64,000 nt of DNA, taken from assembly GCA_026874595.1 (NCBI GenBank), contig CM049322.1, positions 29,017,340 to 29,081,339 of the forward strand. Direction: 5' to 3'. The DNA is from Sipunculus nudus (taxonomy: Eukaryota; Annelida; Sipuncula; Golfingiida; Sipunculidae). Below are positions 48,601 to 54,600 of this stretch, piece by piece (positions within the stretch are counted from its first letter, which is position 1; each line of letters opens with the position of its first letter). Under the pieces are notes generated by a model, which was not told the DNA's origin, ran no database searches, and saw only the letters and a program-made list of their open reading frames with translations. A program made the position numbers and the translations under genes.

Positions 48601-51600
48601 ATTGTCAGCTTGATATTTATACCCTTGCTGTTACAACATTGTCAGCTTGATATTTATACCCTCACTGCTTCAACATTGCCAGCTTGATATTTATACTCTA
48701 ACTGCTACAACATTGTCAGCTTGATATTTATACCCTCACTGCTACAACATTGTCAGCTTGATATTTATACTCTCACTGCTACAACATTGTCAGCTTGATA
48801 TTTATATTCTCACTGCTACAACATTGTCAGCTTGATATTTATACCCTCACTGCAGCTGACACACTTTCTCACTCAAGTCTCCTATCAGTCTTCACACACT
48901 ATTGGTACATGTATACTTGCCATTAATTTTATGCTCAGCTCACGGTAAGTCATCAGCCCTTTATGATCATGTTTTGTCAGTCATCAGTCTGTTCGTCTTG
49001 TCAACCGTTAACCTGGGCACAAATTGTAACTGGAGTAAACAGGTACCTAGAAACTTTTTAACTTGACATTCAGGGAGGTCTTTAAAAAATCACGTCATAA
49101 ACCTGATATCAGGTCACTGCGACATATTCATTTTATATAAGGCTAAAGTATATTTCTCTGCATGTTTATCTATTATGATAATAATAATAATAAATTTTGA
49201 ATATTAATAAAAAAATAAATCTAATATTTACACAGAAAAGTACTAACTTAAATAATTAATGACAACTTCCATTACTGTTGTTATAAATTTGTTTGATTAG
49301 ATGCATATGCTTTAGTTTCTATACAATATATATATTTACCAGTTTGTGGAATTTCGGTGAGAGAAGCTAATAATTTTAATCATTACGGAACCTTCCAGAT
49401 CATGGTGACAAAACAGAACTTCTAAAAATTAGAGAATTAATGGCGAGACAGAGATTTATTGACAATAATTATTTGAGCCTTAAAATACAACTTTGCATTT
49501 GAATTTTGGTTACCCCCAAATTCTTTTAAAGGCCATTGGTAATCATCTTTTATTGATTTACTAGGGTATCCATATATCTCACCAGCCTCACTGTTTACTT
49601 TATTTTACCTTTTTCAGTGGCATCCAGTCAGGCCCATCATTGCATCTATTTCAAGTGGAGTTGTTTCTATATGGGCTCAGAACCAAGTGGTAAGTTTTAT
49701 TATAAGTAATTCATGTTTTATTTTTAGCTAAGCTGACTAAGTCTACTTAGCTATAATAAACACTCTTCGTCCATTTTCGGGCCAGCGGTCTCATTGTGTG
49801 GCCTTTAGACCATTGACAGGGCACAAATCGTAACCATTAGACCTAGAAGCTTCTGACTGTACATCCAAGGAAATCCTAGGAAAATCTCCTTGGAAACCTG
49901 AAATTAGGTCATGGTGACCTTATAGGATATATTTGTGAGCTATGAGCCAAAAATATGAATTTGAGCACCCAGACAGGGTACAAATTTTATCTATTTTCCT
50001 TGGAACCTTCAGTTGTTAAATCCAGGGGGGGGGGGGGTCCTTGGCAAGTCTCCTTTGAATCCTGAAAATAGGTCACTTGATTCTTGTAATACATGTCAAA
50101 ATACAAAATACAAAATTTTATTTTTCGCCCATTTTAAAACATTGTAACATAAGCCACAGGCTCTTCTCAAAGACTATATATAATTTTAATAAAAGAAATG
50201 AGCACCCACTCAAATTCAGCTGAGAGTCATGGTCTATAGGCCACTTGTTTCTATTAGTATAAACTGCTTGGGACTGATGCTTATACTGACACCTGATAGC
50301 TTAACGATGGTAACTCACCACCAAATGAGGTGTGGTCTGTCTACAAAACATTTCTTTTATCTGCAGTTTTCATGTCAGTCAAGTATTATCTCTCATCAAC
50401 AAGCTAAGACCATCCTGCCAAGTACTCGAAAGATTTGTGTAAAATGGAATATCCCTTTGATCTTTTCATTTGATTATTTGTGACAGGAAAACTGGAGTGC
50501 CTTCGCACCAGACTTTAAAGAGTTGGATGAAAATGTAGAGTACGAAGAGAGGGAGTCTGAGTTTGATGTGGAAGATGAAGACAAAGAAATCCAGGAAACT
50601 AAAGGTAAAAGAAAAAAAAGGGTAATGCACCAAGCCAAGTTGGAATACTGTTAAAATGGCAGGATCATTTTCACTGTATTGTATCATTTTTATCCGCTAT
50701 CATACACAGATAAAATATAAGACCCTGTGGCCTTTCGTCAGCAGACAGGATGACAGACCACAGCTATCAGTGTTATGGTTTGTAGGGCACAGCTCTGACC
50801 TGTTATGTTCAAACTAAATTTCCAGACAGGTTCTGGAATACTCTCCTTGCAAACTTACATTAGGTCACTGTTACTTCTTTTTTTATTTTTGCTTTTTCAG
50901 CAGTATGTCAGATTGAGCTGAGGATCATGGCCCATGAGTTGTTTGTTTATCAGGAGTTTTCCTAGTTGTTTTTCACAATATTCTTTGGATATCTTTGTTG
51001 ATACTTAGTAATTTCACTTTAAAAGCCCCTGCCCCTTGAATATCATTACCGTAAAATCTCCACTTAAAACCGCACTTCCGATTAAAACCGCACCCAGACT
51101 TCGCCGAAATTCCAGGCGAGACACCGCGAGGGGCTCAAATACTAAGAACCCCCCTTTAAAACCGCACCAACTTTCGCTACGGAATGATTTGACAAAAGAC
51201 ACAATCAAGCTATCATCTAGAAATGAACACGCGTAGGTTGCGACTCGGCCATTCCTGTCCACTTTAAAAATTCCTTGAGCATTTTATTTAAACACATCAT
51301 AACACTTTTTTTGCAGGGTCATTCAAGCATGAAGTTTGGGAAGACATAAGGGCCGGTGAACCTCTGCCTGTTTATACAGATTTTATATTCCGTGCCGTAT
51401 TCTTGTTTGCTACTGATTTGTCATTATATTTTAACGAAAAAATATTCTGCTGATCCATTTCAAGTCACTGTATATTTTAATTCTAAAAGTATTATTTTGA
51501 AATCTTAATTTTTGATGAAAATTCCATTTTCTGGAATTACTCGGAAGATTCAACTCATTTTCATACCGGTTACTTCCGTGTTATTATCGTCACATCGTAC

Positions 51601-54600
51601 GTTGACATCGCTCCATGTCACAATTTGCTGGTGCGTTTGAAAACATCGCTGGTCAACTTAACTAAATATCAAAGTAACTGAAGTTACCTTGTCGAGATAC
51701 GCACACATAGGAAACATGGCGTTTGAAAATGAGTGATTTTAAGGTAAAATTAAAGTGGCCAGTCCGGGTGAGCAAGTTTTTTACCTGAAGAAAGTTTCCG
51801 TGTGAAGAGCCATTTTGTCAAGGCAGTGTTCGCGCAAGGCACGCTGGGACGAAATAGGTGGCTGTTCTATTTACCACCCACCGCGTACAGCCGTTCAAAA
51901 TATTCCTAGCAGAATACCGGGCCATTTCAGCACATGGCGGCACTCAAACTTGATTTTAAAACGATTGTCTGCCATTGTGTGACTCTTTACGATGTCAGCT
52001 TTTTATTCATTTTACGTTTTAAACAAATAATCATTGCTAAATAATGCCGCAAATGGGTTAAAGTAGGCTTTTAATTCAATTTTGCTTGACCATTCCCAAC
52101 GAAGTGGGCCGCTGTGTGTAACAGCAGGGTTGTTGTAAACGTATTATTTGGTGACAATTACCAAGATTTTATAACAAGTTATATATCACACGTTAACTAA
52201 TCAGCAATATTTAATTTATAAATAACAAATAATCGTAAATAATACATTTACACACGGCTCCCATGCATGCTAAGAACAGCCTTCGAAAGTTGCAATATTA
52301 TCGCCCACGTGCCGGCCCAAAAACGATGTCTGTCAGGAAGATATTAAGGAAACCCTTCTAGTATAAACCGCACAGTGCTTTCAGGAAATCAATCTGATTT
52401 CAAGATTTTGAATTTCTTGATTAAACCGCGGTTTTAAGTGGAGATTTTATGGTAACTTGCATGTGATTTCCTTTGTATTTAAAAGATGATCTGTCACTTC
52501 AATTATAGATGAGACAGGAAAACAATACAAGGATATTGTAAAAATTACTCAAGCAAATGACAGAAATCAGTCCATCAAATAGACAGTGTAGGACTCCTGC
52601 TGGTCAGTGTAAATCTGTACACTTTGATAAGCTTTGTGTTGGCCAACCTGACTGCTCTGTATTTGACTTGTTTTATGTAGGCCCCATGGAAGAAGACACA
52701 GAAGTTGATGTGACAACTGTGGACCCTATAGCAGCATTTGTAAGCAGGTAGGATATGATATGATGGAGGACTGGCCGATCTGGTTTTTGGTGTAATATCA
52801 TCAATAGCAGTGGTGTCAGTTTGTCTTCCGAGGTGGGGTTGACTCGCAGACCACCACCCCCATATATATATTTATGATTATTATTTTTATTATATATATA
52901 TATATATATATATAATAAAAATAATATTTCATATTAAACTCAAATGGAACCAAAATCTAAAATTCCAATTATTAATATATTTAATTGCAACATATAAATA
53001 TTATTCTCTGAAAAGCAGGCAGGAGGGGGATGATTACATTGACTATCCCTACCTTGCCAAATAGTGATGGGATATATACCCCAATCACCCCCCAATCAAT
53101 TGTAGTTCTGAAGTAATACAAGCAATTTTCTTATCACCCCTGGTGTAATCAGTGATGTTATCAGTGATGTCCTTACCTGATGTTATCATTGACGTCCTTA
53201 ACTAATGTTATCAGTGACATCCTTACCTGATGTTATCAGTGATGTACTTAACTGATGTTATCAGTGACATCCTTACCTGATGTTATCAGTGATGTCCTTG
53301 CCTAATGTTATCAGTGATATCCTTACCTGATATCATCAGTGATGTCTTTACCTGATGTTATCAGTGATGTCCTCACCTGATGTTAACAGTGATGTCCTAA
53401 CCTGATGTTATCAGTCATGTCGTTACCTAATGTTATCAGTGATGTCCTCACCTGATGTTATCAGTGATGTCCTCACCTAATGTTATCAGTGATGTCTTCA
53501 CCTGATGTTATCAGTGATGTCCTCACCTGATGTTATCAGTGATGTCCTCGCCTGATGTTATCAGTGATGTCCTTGCCTGATGTTATCAGTGATGTCCTCG
53601 CCTGATGTTATCAGTGATGTCCATGCCTGATGTTATCTGTGATGTCCTCACCCGATGTTATCAGTGATGTCCTTACCTGATGTTATCTTTTTTTCAGTGA
53701 TGAGGAGGATGAGGATGGCAATGCTCTCCTGTTTCTGCCAGTAGCTCCAGATGTGGAGGAAATGGAAGAGTCTAATTTAGAGGTAAAGCATACAGGCATA
53801 AGGTCCATCATTTTATGAAATTGTAGGCTTCTCATATGGTTGCACAAGTAATGCCGCACTGTACTCCTTTTAACTTGTGTAATGCTCACAATTCAGTATT
53901 CTTATATTTATATCTGTAAAAAATGCAATTTGCAATGTCTGATGACCAGCCACAGCTATGGATGCCAGATTTAATGACACATATATCTTAAAAATAAATG
54001 TATATTTTTAGTGATCTCATCAATGTTTACAAACAGTTCACAAGCTGAAATTGCACTTATACTTTTTTTTCTAAAAAAAGCAAGAATTCAAATGATGCTC
54101 ATAAGTATTTTAGATTTCTTTGTGGCAGAATTAATGATTTGATGTTTGTACATCTGTGTTATCTTTTGTCATTTATCTGAGAAACAGAGCTGTAAGCATC
54201 ATATTGCTGTGTCCTGTTAAACATATGAGTATTAGGCAAAGGTAAATTTTAAGTGTAGCTAACACACTATAAGTTTGAATTGCAATCCTACTGAATTTTT
54301 GGGTATTTCATTTTTATTTAATACTGTACTGATATATTGTACAGGGCACATGTACAGTCTCTTTCTGCAGACCAGCCTGTGATTCTGTAAATTTTATTCT
54401 GTTGTGCTTTCATCTACAGGAAGAAGCCCAGCCCCCACCAGAAAAGAAACGCAGCACTGGGAAAGAAAACGCATCATCCCCGAAAAAGAAGAAACCCAAA
54501 GCTGTGGACATAGATCTGCCCGGTGCTCCTAGAGATGGTGAGCCACAGAGACGTGTGGTTTTGTCATAATGTCATCCTTCTAAAATTCCACTTACCACCA

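Noticed and set aside
47477-48855. Regular short repeats resembling a CRISPR array
   Set aside because: The units are directly tandem with no unique spacers, there are no cas genes, and the sequence is in an animal intron.
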